Shown: positions 17,633 through 26,267 of the stretch, in pieces | Layout of the letters: the number at the start of each line of letters is the position of its first letter | Numbering within the stretch: position 1 is the first letter of the stretch | From: Streptomyces sulphureus DSM 40104 | GTDB taxonomy: Bacteria > Actinomycetota > Actinomycetes > Streptomycetales > Streptomycetaceae | Length of the DNA: 64,000 nucleotides | Reading direction: 5' to 3' | Assembly: GCF_000381025.1 (NCBI RefSeq) | Contig: NZ_KB905819.1 | Location: 248,001-312,000, forward strand | The notes under the pieces: model-generated | Told to the model about the DNA's origin: nothing | The model's database searches: none | What the model saw: only the letters and a program-made list of their open reading frames with translations | Position numbers and translations under genes: made by a program

Positions 17633-17971
17633 ATGGGCTGGGTTACAGACTGGAGTGCGCAGGCTGCCTGCCGCACTACTGATCCGGACGAACTTTTCGT
17701 GCAAGGAGCCGCACAGAACCGCGCCAAGGCCGTCTGCACCGGCTGCCCGGTGCGTACGGAGTGCTTGGCAGACGCGCTGGACAACCGCGTCGAGTTCGGC
17801 GTCTGGGGCGGGATGACCGAGCGGGAGCGCAGGGCGCTGCTCCGCCGTCGGCCGACGGTCACCTCGTGGCGCCGGCTGTTGGAGACGGCCCGCTCGGAGT
17901 ACGAGCGCAGCGGTGAGACCGGCTTCTCGGAGCAGCTCGCCACAGCGGAGAGCTACGCCGCTGCGGGATAG
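17633..17971 (+). CDS. wblA: WhiB-like regulator WblA
   Basis: WblA is an iron-sulfur protein that in Streptomyces promotes the step from aerial growth to sporulation and represses antibiotic pathways. The 112-residue product has four cluster cysteines, Cys13, Cys35, Cys38 and Cys44, in the WhiB spacing. They are followed by the GVWGG turn (56-60) and a basic DNA-binding stretch (ERERRALLRRRP). The protein begins MGWVTDWSAQAACR, typical of WblA rather than WhiB or WhiD. The position between the PBP gene and the two ArsA genes matches S. coelicolor wblA (SCO3579). The ATG follows GGGAGAGG at slightly long spacing. Confidence 0.95.
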   Translation: MGWVTDWSAQAACRTTDPDELFVQGAAQNRAKAVCTGCPVRTECLADALDNRVEFGVWGGMTERERRALLRRRPTVTSWRRLLETARSEYERSGETGFSEQLATAESYAAAG

Positions 17972-18294
17972 CCACGAGCGGCGTTTTCACGCCAACACCG
18001 GTTTCGCGCCGCTGGCTTGATCCGACGGTTCTCGGGCGCTGAGAGCGAGGCCGCGCAGGTGCTGCGCGGTCGGCCTGCCCAGCCTCCTGTGGCGTGCGGA
18101 CACAGCACGGTGCGCCTGCAGGCGGTACCGTGCCGACGGCGAGCCCGCGTGTGCCCTCGAGCCTCATGCACCGGGTGCGTTCGAGCGGTCCGGCAAGCAC
18201 GCGCGCTCGGACGGCACTCGCCGGCGCGGCGTTCGTCGCGCGCATCAGCGGGCACGGCCCGCCGGTTGGCCGCGTCGCCGCGAGCCCCCGTGGT
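17972..18294. other. Convergent gap between wblA and the ArsA gene
   Basis: A 323-bp stretch with no supported gene between two convergent transcripts. It contains alternating GC-rich runs but no clean long inverted repeat, so I do not call a terminator. Confidence 0.35.
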
Positions 18295-19809
18295 TCAGGC
18301 CCGGCTGCCGAGCCCGGCGTCCGTACCGCCGTCCACTCCTTCCCCGTCGTCCGCGCGCGCGGTCCGCCCGGCGAGGTGCTCGCCGATGGTGCGCAGTCCG
18401 GCGAGGTCGTGGACGTCGCCCGGCAGCGCGGGCACCGACGCGACGGCGACCTCGGGATGGAGCGTGAGGAAGCCGTCGAGCGTGCGCCGTTCCCGATCGA
18501 GCAGATGCATCTGCTCGGCGTGGAGCCGCAGCAGCCCGGCGGCGACAGACGCGGTGCCCTCCGTCGTGCCGGGGGAGGGGCCGCCGACGGGCGCGGTGTC
18601 GTGCGAACTGCCGTTGTTCAGCGCAGAGTTGCCCGTTGCCGAAGCATGCTCCGCGGGGTATGAGCGGGTCTCGGAATGATCCTGCGCCGGCCGGGTGCCG
18701 GCAGGAGATGCGTGGGCCTCTTCCGGATCGGTCTGCGCGCCCTCGGTGGTGCCGTCCTCCCGGGCAGCGGTCGCATGGGGGGAGACCTGCTCGGGGGGCG
18801 ACGTGGCGCTGTGCTCACCATTCCCCTGAGCACGATCCACAATGCCGCCGTTCTCAAGATTTTCAGCCGCGTCGAGCGCCCGCTCGGCGCTGAGCCCGCC
18901 CGCCTCGCTCCCGTGCACGCGGTTGACGACGAGCCCGGCGAGCGGCATCCGGTCCGCGTCGAGCCGCTCCACGAAGTAGGCGGCCTCGCGCAACGCGTCC
19001 CGCTCCGGCGCTGCGACGACGAGGAACGCCGTGCCGGGCGCCTGGAGCAGGCGGTACGTCGCGTCGGCCCTGGTGCGGAAGCCGCCGAACATGGTGTCCA
19101 TCGCGGCGACGAAGGTCTGCACATCCCGCAGCAGCCCGGCGCCGAGCAGCTTGCTCAACGCACCCGTGAACATGGAGAGTCCGGCCATCCCGAGGTTGAC
19201 GAACTTCATCCCGGCCCGACCGCCGACCCGGGCCGGCGCCATCAGCAGCTTGATGAGCCGCCCGTCGAGGAAGGAGCCGAGGCGCCCGGGTGCGTCGAGG
19301 AAGTCGAGAGCGGAGCGGGAAGGCGGGGTGTCGACGATGATCAGGTCCCACTCGTCGCGGCTGCGGAGTTGACCGAGCTTCTCCATCGCCATGTACTCCT
19401 GGGTGCCGGCGAATCCGGCGGAGAGCGACTGGTAGAAGGGGTTCTCCAGGATCGCTCTCGCCCGCTCCGGTTCCGCGTGCGCCTCGACGATTTCGTCGAA
19501 GGTGCGCTTCATGTCCAGCATCATGGCGTGGAGTTCGCCGTCCCCGCCGGTGCCGGGGACGAGCCGCGGCGTGTTGTCGAGATCGTCGAGTCCCATCGAC
19601 TGCGCGAGCCTGCGTGCCGGGTCGATGGTGAGTACGACGGTCCTGCGCCCGCGCTCGGCGGAGCGCAGCCCGAGCGCGGCGGCCGTCGTCGTCTTGCCGA
19701 CTCCGCCGGAGCCGCAGCAGACGACGATCCGGGTCGCCGGGTCGTCGAGGAGTGCGTCGACGTCCAACTCCGCGTCGGGCGCGAGTACTTCGCTGCCGAG
19801 GCTACTCAT
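18295..19809 (-). CDS. ArsA-type ATPase with a disordered insertion
   Basis: A 504-residue P-loop ATPase of the ArsA/GET3/MinD group. The P-loop is GSGGVGKTT (33-41), followed by TIDPARRLAQSMGL and the switch motif VDTPPSRSALDFLD. In actinobacteria these paired ATPases sit next to wblA and have no arsenic genes nearby, so an arsenite pump role is not supported; the client is unknown. Residues about 325-417 are a low-complexity stretch rich in Glu, Ser, Thr, His and Pro, inserted before the conserved C-terminal AGLLRLHAEQMHLL, with lower GC than the rest. The ATG at 19809 has GAGGAGGGG upstream and overlaps the preceding ArsA gene by 8 nt. Confidence 0.9.
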   Translation of the reverse strand: MSSLGSEVLAPDAELDVDALLDDPATRIVVCCGSGGVGKTTTAAALGLRSAERGRRTVVLTIDPARRLAQSMGLDDLDNTPRLVPGTGGDGELHAMMLDMKRTFDEIVEAHAEPERARAILENPFYQSLSAGFAGTQEYMAMEKLGQLRSRDEWDLIIVDTPPSRSALDFLDAPGRLGSFLDGRLIKLLMAPARVGGRAGMKFVNLGMAGLSMFTGALSKLLGAGLLRDVQTFVAAMDTMFGGFRTRADATYRLLQAPGTAFLVVAAPERDALREAAYFVERLDADRMPLAGLVVNRVHGSEAGGLSAERALDAAENLENGGIVDRAQGNGEHSATSPPEQVSPHATAAREDGTTEGAQTDPEEAHASPAGTRPAQDHSETRSYPAEHASATGNSALNNGSSHDTAPVGGPSPGTTEGTASVAAGLLRLHAEQMHLLDRERRTLDGFLTLHPEVAVASVPALPGDVHDLAGLRTIGEHLAGRTARADDGEGVDGGTDAGLGSRA

Positions 19810-20836
19810 CGGACCCCTCCTCTCCCGGCGTCCTCCGCGCCCCGAAGGCCGCGCCGGACCCGCCTGCGGCCTCCGCTTCGGAGAGCCGGCGTCGCAGCTC
19901 GGCCGCGAGCCCGTAGAGACCGGCGAGTTCGACGCCATCGCCGAGCAGCGGCAGTTCGTACTGGGGCAGCCCGGTCGCGGCGAGCTCCGCGCGCTGCCCG
20001 GCTTCGAGCGCGACGCGCTGCGCGTGCTCCTCGCCCAGCGCGAGCAGCGGCCCGACGAGCTGCTCCGCGCGCCCTGCACCCCCGAGTCCGGCGTGCGAGA
20101 GAGCGCCGGCGAGCTCCGCCGGCGTGCGCGCAGCAGCGGCGAGCTGCTCGGGTTCCACGCGCGCCGGGCGCACCATGTTCACCACGAGCGCGCCCACCGG
20201 CAGCCCAGCGGCACGGAGTTCGGCGACGCCGTCGACCGTCTCCTGCACTGGCATCTCCTCCAGGAGCGTCACCATGTGCACCGCCGTCTCGCGTGACTTG
20301 AGCACCCGCATCACCGCCTGCGCCTGGTTGTGCACGGGGCCGACCCGCGCCAGCCCCGCCACTTCCTCGTTGACACCGAGGAAGCGGGCGATCCGCCCCG
20401 TCGGCGGAGCGTCCATCACCACCGCGTCGTAGACGGGGTGCTGGCCGTCCCGCCGCCTGACGGCCTCGCACGCCTTGCCGGTGAGGAGCACGTCACGGAG
20501 CCCGGGCGCGATGGTGGTGGCGAAGTCGACGGCGCCGATCCGCTTCAGTGCGCGGCCCGCGCCGCCGAGCTTGTAGAACATCTGCAGGTAGTCGAGGAGC
20601 GCGCGTTCGGCGTCGATCGCGAGTGCGTAGACCTCGCCGCCGCCGCGCGCCACCGCGATCTTCCGCTCCTCGTAGGGCAGTTGCTCGGTACGGAAGAGCT
20701 CCGCGATCCCCTGCCTGCCCTCGACCTCGACGAGGAGCGTGCGCCGCCCCCGGTGCGCGAGCGCAAGTGCGAGTGCGGCGGCGACCGTCGTCTTGCCGGT
20801 GCCGCCCTTGCCGGTGACCACATGGAGCCTGCACAC
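19802..20836 (-). CDS. ArsA-type ATPase, first of the pair
   Basis: A 344-residue ArsA/GET3-like ATPase, lead gene of a two-gene operon. The P-loop GKGGTGKTT (9-17) is right at the N-terminus. It is followed by LLVEVEGRQGIAELFRTEQ and VVMDAPPTGRIARFLGV, a DxAPTG-type switch. GTG 20836 (MCRLHVVTGKGG) is chosen because it places the P-loop at the usual distance; a GTG 18 nt further upstream is possible. It overlaps the second ATPase by 8 nt, so the two may work as a heterodimer. It is transcribed away from the DUF4177 gene. Confidence 0.9.
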   Translation of the reverse strand: MCRLHVVTGKGGTGKTTVAAALALALAHRGRRTLLVEVEGRQGIAELFRTEQLPYEERKIAVARGGGEVYALAIDAERALLDYLQMFYKLGGAGRALKRIGAVDFATTIAPGLRDVLLTGKACEAVRRRDGQHPVYDAVVMDAPPTGRIARFLGVNEEVAGLARVGPVHNQAQAVMRVLKSRETAVHMVTLLEEMPVQETVDGVAELRAAGLPVGALVVNMVRPARVEPEQLAAAARTPAELAGALSHAGLGGAGRAEQLVGPLLALGEEHAQRVALEAGQRAELAATGLPQYELPLLGDGVELAGLYGLAAELRRRLSEAEAAGGSGAAFGARRTPGEEGSDE

Positions 20837-20939
20837 ACGGGCGAGCCTAACCACAGGGCCGAGGTCGCACACCCGGTGCCGGACGGGCGCGCTTCGAGGG
20901 GTGCGACGCGGCCAGCGGCCAACCATTAGGGTCGTCCCC

Positions 20940-21095
20940 ATGACGAAGTGGGAATACGCAACGGTGCCTCTCCTGACGCACGCCACCAAGCAGATCCTCG
21001 ACACCTGGGGGGAGGACGGCTGGGAGCTCGTCCAGGTCATCCCGGGGCCCAACTCCGAGCAGCTAGTGGCCTACCTGAAGCGGGAGAAGGCGTGA
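20940..21095 (+). CDS. DUF4177 small protein
   Basis: A 51-residue protein, MTKWEYATVPLLTHATKQIL followed by DTWGEDGWELVQVIPGPN and YLKREKA. It matches the conserved actinobacterial DUF4177 family found next to ridA near wblA. The family has a WExxxV and GWELVxV pattern and no known function. Its stop overlaps the ridA GTG start by 4 nt, so the two are cotranslated. The ATG starts right after a divergent promoter region shared with the ArsA pair. Confidence 0.92.
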   Translation: MTKWEYATVPLLTHATKQILDTWGEDGWELVQVIPGPNSEQLVAYLKREKA

Positions 21096-21556
21096 GCGCG
21101 GTCGAGGACCGCCTGGCCGAACTGGGCCTCGCCCTCCCGGAGACGGCGACCCCCGCGGGTGTGTACGTACCGGCGCAGCGCAGCGGCCGGTACGTGTACA
21201 CCGCGGGCCAGGTCCCGTTGGTCGACGGCGCGCTGCCCGCGACGGGCAAGGTCGGCGCCGAGGTGACGCCCGAGGCGGCGAAGGAGCTCGCGCGCACCTG
21301 CGCACTCAACGCGCTCTCCGCCGTCCGGTCGGTCGTCGGCGACCTCGACCGGATCGCGCAGGTGGTCAAGGTCACCGGATTCGTCGCCTCCGCACCGGAC
21401 TTCACCGGTCAGCCCGGCGTCGTCAACGGTGCGAGCGAACTCCTCGGGGAGGCGCTCGGCGAGCGCGGTGTGCACGCGCGCAGCGCGGTGGGCGTCGCGG
21501 TGCTGCCGATGGACGCGCCCGTCGAGGTCGAGATCCAGGTCGAACTCACCGACTGA
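21092..21556 (+). CDS. RidA family protein
   Basis: A 154-residue member of the RidA/YjgF family. RidA proteins hydrolyse reactive 2-aminoacrylate and other enamines released by PLP enzymes. The sequence shows the usual YVPAQRSGRYVYTAGQVPLV early and VVKVTGFVASAPDF in the middle, ending with VEVEIQVELTD. This longer type has an N-terminal LAELGLALPETATPAG and belongs to the YjgH-like subgroup, where the arginine used for deamination is not always kept; I do not see it with certainty. The GTG overlaps the DUF4177 stop. Confidence 0.92.
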   Translation: MSAVEDRLAELGLALPETATPAGVYVPAQRSGRYVYTAGQVPLVDGALPATGKVGAEVTPEAAKELARTCALNALSAVRSVVGDLDRIAQVVKVTGFVASAPDFTGQPGVVNGASELLGEALGERGVHARSAVGVAVLPMDAPVEVEIQVELTD

Positions 21557-21609
21557 GCAGGGCACCCGGCGCCCTCGAACATCTTCGCGACGGCACGTAG
21601 CATCCGGTC

Positions 21610-22494
21610 ATGTCGTCTTCGCAGAGCGGCCAGTTGTTCCCCGCCGAGTGGCCGGAACGCATCCGTGCACTCCAGGCGGGAGAGCTGGTCCCGGTGGAGC
21701 CCAGGCGCGCCGCCACGGTCCTGCTGCTGCGGGACGGCGGCGGCGGACCGCTGGTGCACATGCTGCGGCGGCGCACCACCATGGCGTTCGCCGGCGGCGC
21801 GTACGCCTACCCCGGAGGCGCCGTGGACCCGAGGGACGAGGGCGAGTTGGAGTGGGCGGGCGCCGGCCGGCAGGAGTGGGCCGAGCGCCTCGGCACCGAC
21901 GCGGCCTCGGCGCAGGCGCTGGTCTGCGCCGCGGTCCGGGAGACCTTCGAGGAGTCGGGCGTCCTCCTGGCAGGGCCCGACGAGCACGCCGTCGTCGACG
22001 ACACCACGGGCGACGACTGGGAGGCCGACCGCGCGGCCCTCGCCGCACACGAGCTGTCCCTCGCCGACCTCCTCGCCCGCCGCGGCCTCGCCCTCCGCGG
22101 CGACCTCCTCCGCGCCTGGGCCCGCTGGGTCACCCCGGAGTTCGAGACGCGGCGGTACGACACGTGGTTCTTCGCCGCCGCGCTCCCCCGCGGCCAGCGC
22201 ACCAGAAACGCCTCGACCGAGGCCGACCGCACCGTCTGGGTGCGCCCCGAGGACGCCACCGCAGGCTACGACCGCGGCGAACTCACCATGCTGCCCCCGA
22301 CGATCTCCACCCTCCGCCGACTCGTCGGCCACCGCACAGCAGCCGACGCGCTCGCCGCAGCCCGGACACAGGACCTCACCCCCGTGCTCGCCGAGGCGCG
22401 GCTGGAGGGCGAGGAGATCGTCCTCGTCTGGCCGGGGCACGAGGAGTTCACCAAGCGCGTCGCGCGCACCCCGGGGGAGGGCGAGCCCCGATGA
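21610..22494 (+). CDS. NUDIX hydrolase
   Basis: A 294-residue NUDIX protein. The fold starts at about residue 33 with RAATVLLLRDGGGGPLVHML, followed by AFAGGAYAYPGGAVDPRD. The NUDIX helix is AAVRETFEESGVLL, the RE-x2-EE core with a Thr-Phe pair. The wide spacing between the GG and the helix is typical of a subgroup linked to CoA or nucleotide hydrolysis, but the substrate cannot be read. It overlaps the next gene (ATGA), and the pair is conserved next to crp in Streptomyces. Confidence 0.9.
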   Translation: MSSSQSGQLFPAEWPERIRALQAGELVPVEPRRAATVLLLRDGGGGPLVHMLRRRTTMAFAGGAYAYPGGAVDPRDEGELEWAGAGRQEWAERLGTDAASAQALVCAAVRETFEESGVLLAGPDEHAVVDDTTGDDWEADRAALAAHELSLADLLARRGLALRGDLLRAWARWVTPEFETRRYDTWFFAAALPRGQRTRNASTEADRTVWVRPEDATAGYDRGELTMLPPTISTLRRLVGHRTAADALAAARTQDLTPVLAEARLEGEEIVLVWPGHEEFTKRVARTPGEGEPR

Positions 22495-23321
22495 CCGACG
22501 CGGCGGCCCTGCCCGGGCAGCCCCGCGGCGCGGCACCGAGCGGCGCCTGCACCGAGCGCGCCTTCTGCGTCCTCGCTCCCAACCCTTCGCCGATGACGCT
22601 CGACGGCACCAACACCTGGATCGTCGCCGAACCGGACGCCGCCGAGGCCGTCGTCATCGACCCGGGCCCGCTCGACGAGGACCACCTGCGCGCCGTCGCC
22701 CGGAGCGTCGAGGAGTCGGGGAGGCGCGTGGGCGCCACCCTCCTCACCCATGGCCACGCGGACCACGCCGAGGGCGCCGTGCGCTTCGCCGAGCTCACCC
22801 GCAGTTCCATACGCGCGCTCGATCCGGCCCTGCGCCTCGGCGACGAGGGGCTCGCGGCCGGCGACGTCGTCACGCTCGACGGGCTCGAACTACGTGTCGT
22901 CGGCACCCCCGGGCACACCTCGGACTCGCTCAGCTTCCACCTGCCGGCCGACCGTGCCGTTCTCACGGGGGACACCGTCCTGGGTAGCGGCACCACCGTC
23001 GTCGCCCACCCCGACGGCACCCTCGGCGCATACCTCGACTCACTGCGCGCGCTGCGCTCCCTCACCGTCGACGACGGGGTGCGCTGCGTCCTGCCGGGAC
23101 ACGGCCCCGTCCTCGACGACGCGCTCGGCGCCCTCGACCACTACCTCGCCCACCGCGCGAGGCGGTTGGCGCAGGTGGAGACGGCCGTCGAGCGGGGGTA
23201 CCGGACGGCGCCCGAGGTGGTCGCACACGTCTACGCCGACGTGGACAGGACGCTGTGGCCCGCGGCCGAACTCTCCGTGCGGGCGCAGCTCGAGTACCTG
23301 CGGGAGCGCGGGGTGGGCTGA
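22491..23321 (+). CDS. Metallo-beta-lactamase fold hydrolase
   Basis: A 276-residue MBL-fold enzyme of the LACTB2/glyoxalase II-like type. Metal ligands are visible: THGHADHAEG near residue 85, LRVVGTPGHTSDSLSF near residue 140, AVLTGDTVLGSG near residue 160 and LPGHGPVLDD near residue 205. A C-terminal helical part (HRARRLAQVETAVERG) follows, typical of LACTB2-type proteins. Substrate is unknown. The ATG overlaps the NUDIX stop, so both are made from one transcript. The gene converges with crp, 89 bp apart. Confidence 0.93.
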   Translation: MTDAAALPGQPRGAAPSGACTERAFCVLAPNPSPMTLDGTNTWIVAEPDAAEAVVIDPGPLDEDHLRAVARSVEESGRRVGATLLTHGHADHAEGAVRFAELTRSSIRALDPALRLGDEGLAAGDVVTLDGLELRVVGTPGHTSDSLSFHLPADRAVLTGDTVLGSGTTVVAHPDGTLGAYLDSLRALRSLTVDDGVRCVLPGHGPVLDDALGALDHYLAHRARRLAQVETAVERGYRTAPEVVAHVYADVDRTLWPAAELSVRAQLEYLRERGVG

Positions 23322-23410
23322 GCGCGGGGACGCCAAGGGGGCGCGGCAAGCGTGCCGCGGGCACGCCTCGCGGGCGCACGCCTTCGTGCGCCTGGGGAGC
23401 CTGCGGGGGT

Positions 23411-24085
23411 TCAGCGGGAGCGCTTCGCGAGCCGCTCGATGTCGAGGAGGATCACCGCGCGGGCTTCGAGGCGGAGCCAGCCCCGGCCGGCGAAGTCCGC
23501 GAGCGCCTTGTTGACCGTCTCCCTCGATGCGCCGACGAGCTGCGCGAGCTCTTCTTGCGTGAGGTCGTGCACCACGTGGATGCCCTCTTCGGACTGCACG
23601 CCGAACCGGCGCGAGAGGTCGAGGAGCTGCTTGGCGACGCGGCCGGGGACGTCCGAGAAGACGAGGTCCGACATCGAGTCGTTGGTCCGGCGCAGCCGGC
23701 GGGCGATCGCGCGCAGCAGCGCGGTGGCGACCTCGGGGCGGCCGTTGAGCCACGACTGGAGGTCGGGGTGCCCGAGACCGAGCAGCTTCACCTCGGTGAG
23801 CGCGGAGGCCGTGGCGGTGCGCGGGCCCGGGTCGAAGAGGCTCAGCTCGCCGATGAGCTCGCCGGGGCCGAGCACGGCGAGCATGTTCTCGCGGCCGTCC
23901 GGCGAGGTGCGGTGGAGCTTCACCTTGCCCTCGGTCACCACATAGAGGCGGTCGCCCGGCTCACCCTCGTGGAAGAGGGCCTCGCCGCGCGCGAGCGTCG
24001 TCTCCGTCATGGAGGCGCGCAGCTCAGCGGCCTGCTCCTCGTCGAGCGCCGCGAAGAGCGGGGCGCGCCGTAGAACGTCGTCCAC
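23411..24085 (-). CDS. crp: Crp/Fnr family regulator Crp
   Basis: This is the Streptomyces cAMP receptor protein, which controls germination, development and antibiotic production. The 224-residue product has an N-terminal cyclic-nucleotide domain with GELIGELSLFDPGPRTATA, the cAMP-contact loop. A long dimer helix follows, then an HTH with LTQEELAQLVGASRETVNKA. GTG 24085 (MDDVLRRAPLFAALDEEQA) is chosen because the length matches Crp elsewhere and AAGGAGAG sits 8 nt upstream; the frame is open further but the extra part is not conserved. It has the S. coelicolor gene order (SCO3571), with nth divergent. Confidence 0.97.
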   Translation of the reverse strand: MDDVLRRAPLFAALDEEQAAELRASMTETTLARGEALFHEGEPGDRLYVVTEGKVKLHRTSPDGRENMLAVLGPGELIGELSLFDPGPRTATASALTEVKLLGLGHPDLQSWLNGRPEVATALLRAIARRLRRTNDSMSDLVFSDVPGRVAKQLLDLSRRFGVQSEEGIHVVHDLTQEELAQLVGASRETVNKALADFAGRGWLRLEARAVILLDIERLAKRSR

Positions 24086-24149
24086 GAGTTCTCTCCTTGT
24101 CGACCTGCATATCGGGTCCGTCGAACCCATGATGCCGGACGGTGAAACG

Positions 24150-24163
24150 GTGCGATCGGTCAC
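24150..24163. promoter_or_regulatory. Crp-type binding site ahead of crp
   Basis: GTGCGATCGGTCAC fits the reported Streptomyces Crp consensus GTG-N6-GNCAC exactly. It lies about 65 bp upstream of the crp start and 260 bp ahead of nth. The position suggests that Crp controls its own promoter. The consensus is short, so a chance match is possible. Confidence 0.5.
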
Positions 24164-24424
24164 AAGTACTAGCACGCCACCGTATCGGCCACCGGAGGTG
24201 CCCCTGGAGGGTGGAGCGAGCACGCCGCGTGAGCGCGGGCGGAGAGCTTTCGGTGACCCGGTGGAGCGCGGGGCGAATGTGGGTGCGCCCCCTTAGTCTG
24301 GCCGAGTGTCGGGTCAGAAGTGTCCGCTTCGGCGACTTCCGAAGCCCGGCTCCGAGAGGCGATCCAAGGGCCCGCTCCGTCGTGGGGGACGGCGGTACGG
24401 GCAGGGAGAACGGGAGATTAAGCC

Positions 24425-25429
24425 GTGAGCGAACGCACCTCCGCCGAGCGGGCGGCGGGAGACCGTACGGCCGGAGCCGCCGGGGGAGGGGCGGCGAAGA
24501 AGGCCGCGTCCGGAGGGGCCAAGACGAAGAAGACGGCGGGGAAGAAGGCCCCCGCGAAGAAGGCCCCCGCGAAGAAGGCCCCCGCGAAGAAGGCCCCCGC
24601 GAAGAAGGCGACGGCGGCGAAGTCCGCAGCCGGGACCGGCCACCCCCTGGAGTCCGAGACCGTACGGGCCGGCCGCGCCGAGCAGATCAACTCCGAGCTC
24701 GCCGAGGTCTACTACTACGCGCACCCCGAGCTCGACTTCGAGAACCCCTTCCAGCTCCTCGTCGCCACCGTCCTCTCCGCCCAGACGACCGACCTGCGCG
24801 TCAACCAGACCACCCCCGCCGTCTTCGCCGCCTACCCCACCCCCGAGGAGATGGCGGCCGCCGATCCCGAGCGGCTCGAGGAGCTGATCAGACCCACCGG
24901 CTTCTTCCGCTCCAAGGCCCGCTCGCTCCTCGGCCTCGCCGCCGGGCTGCGGGACGACTTCGGCGGCGAAGTCCCGCGCACCGTCGAGGAGTTGGTGAAA
25001 CTCAAGGGCGTGGGGCGCAAGACCGCATTCGTCGTGCTCGGCAACGCCTACGGCGTCCCCGGCCTCACCGTGGACACCCACTTCGGCCGCCTGGTGCGCC
25101 GCTGGCGCCTCACCGGGCAGACGGACGCCGAGAAGGTCGAGGCGGACATCTCGCAGCTCCTGCCGGAGAGCGAGTGGACGATGTTCTCGCACCGCACGAT
25201 CTTCCACGGCCGTCGCGTCTGCCACTCCCGCAAGCCCGCGTGCGGCGCCTGCCAGATCGCGGAGATCTGCCCCTCGTACGGCGAAGGCGAGACGGACCCC
25301 GAAAAGGCGAAGAAGCTGCTGAAGTACGAACTCGCCGGCCAGCCGGGCCAACGCCTCAAGCCACCGCCGGAGTACCCGGGGCCGCCCGCACCGCCGCTCG
25401 GCGGCTCGTCGTCGGGGGGCACAGCATGA
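24425..25429 (+). CDS. nth: Endonuclease III with a lysine-rich N-terminal tail
   Basis: A 334-residue base-excision DNA glycosylase/AP lyase for oxidised pyrimidines. The enzyme core starts near residue 80: VATVLSAQTTDLRVN, a helix-hairpin-helix LKGVGRKTAFVVL carrying the catalytic lysine, the catalytic aspartate in TVDTHFGRLVRRW, and an iron-sulfur cluster loop Cys-x6-Cys-x2-Cys-x5-Cys. Residues 1-75 are a basic, low-complexity tail with repeated KKAPA units, like a histone H1 tail, absent from E. coli Nth. The GTG start covers the whole tail; no better internal start with a ribosome-binding site is seen. Its stop overlaps the next ATG. Confidence 0.95.
   Translation: MSERTSAERAAGDRTAGAAGGGAAKKAASGGAKTKKTAGKKAPAKKAPAKKAPAKKAPAKKATAAKSAAGTGHPLESETVRAGRAEQINSELAEVYYYAHPELDFENPFQLLVATVLSAQTTDLRVNQTTPAVFAAYPTPEEMAAADPERLEELIRPTGFFRSKARSLLGLAAGLRDDFGGEVPRTVEELVKLKGVGRKTAFVVLGNAYGVPGLTVDTHFGRLVRRWRLTGQTDAEKVEADISQLLPESEWTMFSHRTIFHGRRVCHSRKPACGACQIAEICPSYGEGETDPEKAKKLLKYELAGQPGQRLKPPPEYPGPPAPPLGGSSSGGTA
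24541..24600 (+). repeat. Four perfect 15-bp tandem repeats in nth
   Basis: The unit GAAGAAGGCCCCCGC occurs four times without a mismatch, followed by a partial fifth unit. In frame it encodes KKAPA repeats. Perfect identity at DNA level suggests recent slippage or gene conversion, so copy number may vary between strains. Confidence 0.9.
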
Positions 25430-26121
25430 ACGCGGCGCATCCCGCGGGGAGTTGCCCCGTCGAGGTGACGGAGGCGGGTCTGCCGGGTTGGCTGCACCCG
25501 GTGGCGGAGGCGGCCCGGTCGGTGCAGGCCGGCCAGTTGAGCAGCTTCCTCCCGCCCGAGGACGGAGGCGGGCGCCCCTCGGCGGTGCTGGTCCTCTTCG
25601 GCGAGGGCGAGCAGGGCCCCCAACTCCTCCTGCTCCAGCGGGCGTCGAGCCTCCGTTCGCACGCCGGGCAGCCCTCCTTCCCGGGCGGCTCCCTCGACCC
25701 GGAGGACGGCGACCCGAAGGGAGAGGGCCCGCTGCATGCCGCGCTCCGCGAGGCGGAGGAGGAGACGGGACTCGATCCCTCGGGCGTGCAGGTCTTCGGC
25801 ATCCTGCCGAGCCTGTACATCCCGGTGAGCCGCTTCGTCGTCACGCCGGTCCTCGGCTGGTGGCGGCGCCCCAGCCCGGTGGACGCCGTCGATCCGCGGG
25901 AGACGGCGCGCGTCTTCACCGTCTCCGTAAGGGAGTTGACCGATCCGGCCAACCGCGCGACGGCGGTTCACCCCGCCGGACATACGGGCCCTGCCTTCCT
26001 CGTAGGATCGGCGCTGGTCTGGGGGTTCACGGCCGGAGTGATCGACCGGCTGCTGCATTACGCGGGGTGGGAGCGCCCCTGGGATCGGGAGCGAAAGGTT
26101 CCGCTCGACTGGCAGGCGTGA
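25426..26121 (+). CDS. NUDIX hydrolase, CoA pyrophosphatase type
   Basis: A 231-residue NUDIX enzyme of the CoA-type subgroup that cleaves CoA or acyl-CoA to 4'-phosphopantetheine and 3',5'-ADP. Motifs: LLLLQRASSLRSHAGQPSFP followed by GGSLDPEDGDPKGEGP, and the helix ALREAEEETGLD (REx2EE). The LRSHAGQPSFPGG stretch is the UPF0035/CoA signature. A short insertion (GDPKGEG) lies between the GG and the helix. The ATG overlaps the nth stop, so the two are coupled. Confidence 0.92.
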   Translation: MNAAHPAGSCPVEVTEAGLPGWLHPVAEAARSVQAGQLSSFLPPEDGGGRPSAVLVLFGEGEQGPQLLLLQRASSLRSHAGQPSFPGGSLDPEDGDPKGEGPLHAALREAEEETGLDPSGVQVFGILPSLYIPVSRFVVTPVLGWWRRPSPVDAVDPRETARVFTVSVRELTDPANRATAVHPAGHTGPAFLVGSALVWGFTAGVIDRLLHYAGWERPWDRERKVPLDWQA

Positions 26122-26267
26122 GCGCGGGTACGTCCTGCGCGCACCGCCCGTGAGAGGGTGTCGCTGCTCCAACCTGCCGCTCCCGGCGTCCACCGCCGCC
26201 TCGGGCCGCCGCCCGTGCGTACTCGGGAGCCCTGCTGTGACGGCGAGTTCAAGGCGAGGCTGATTCG

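Noticed and set aside
18295..20836. Arsenite efflux ATPases
   Set aside because: The ArsA-type pair has no arsenic genes nearby and sits in a conserved place beside wblA; only the ATPase family is supported.
24541..24600. Short regular repeats that might suggest a CRISPR array
   Set aside because: The 15-bp units are directly adjacent without spacers and encode KKAPA in frame within nth.
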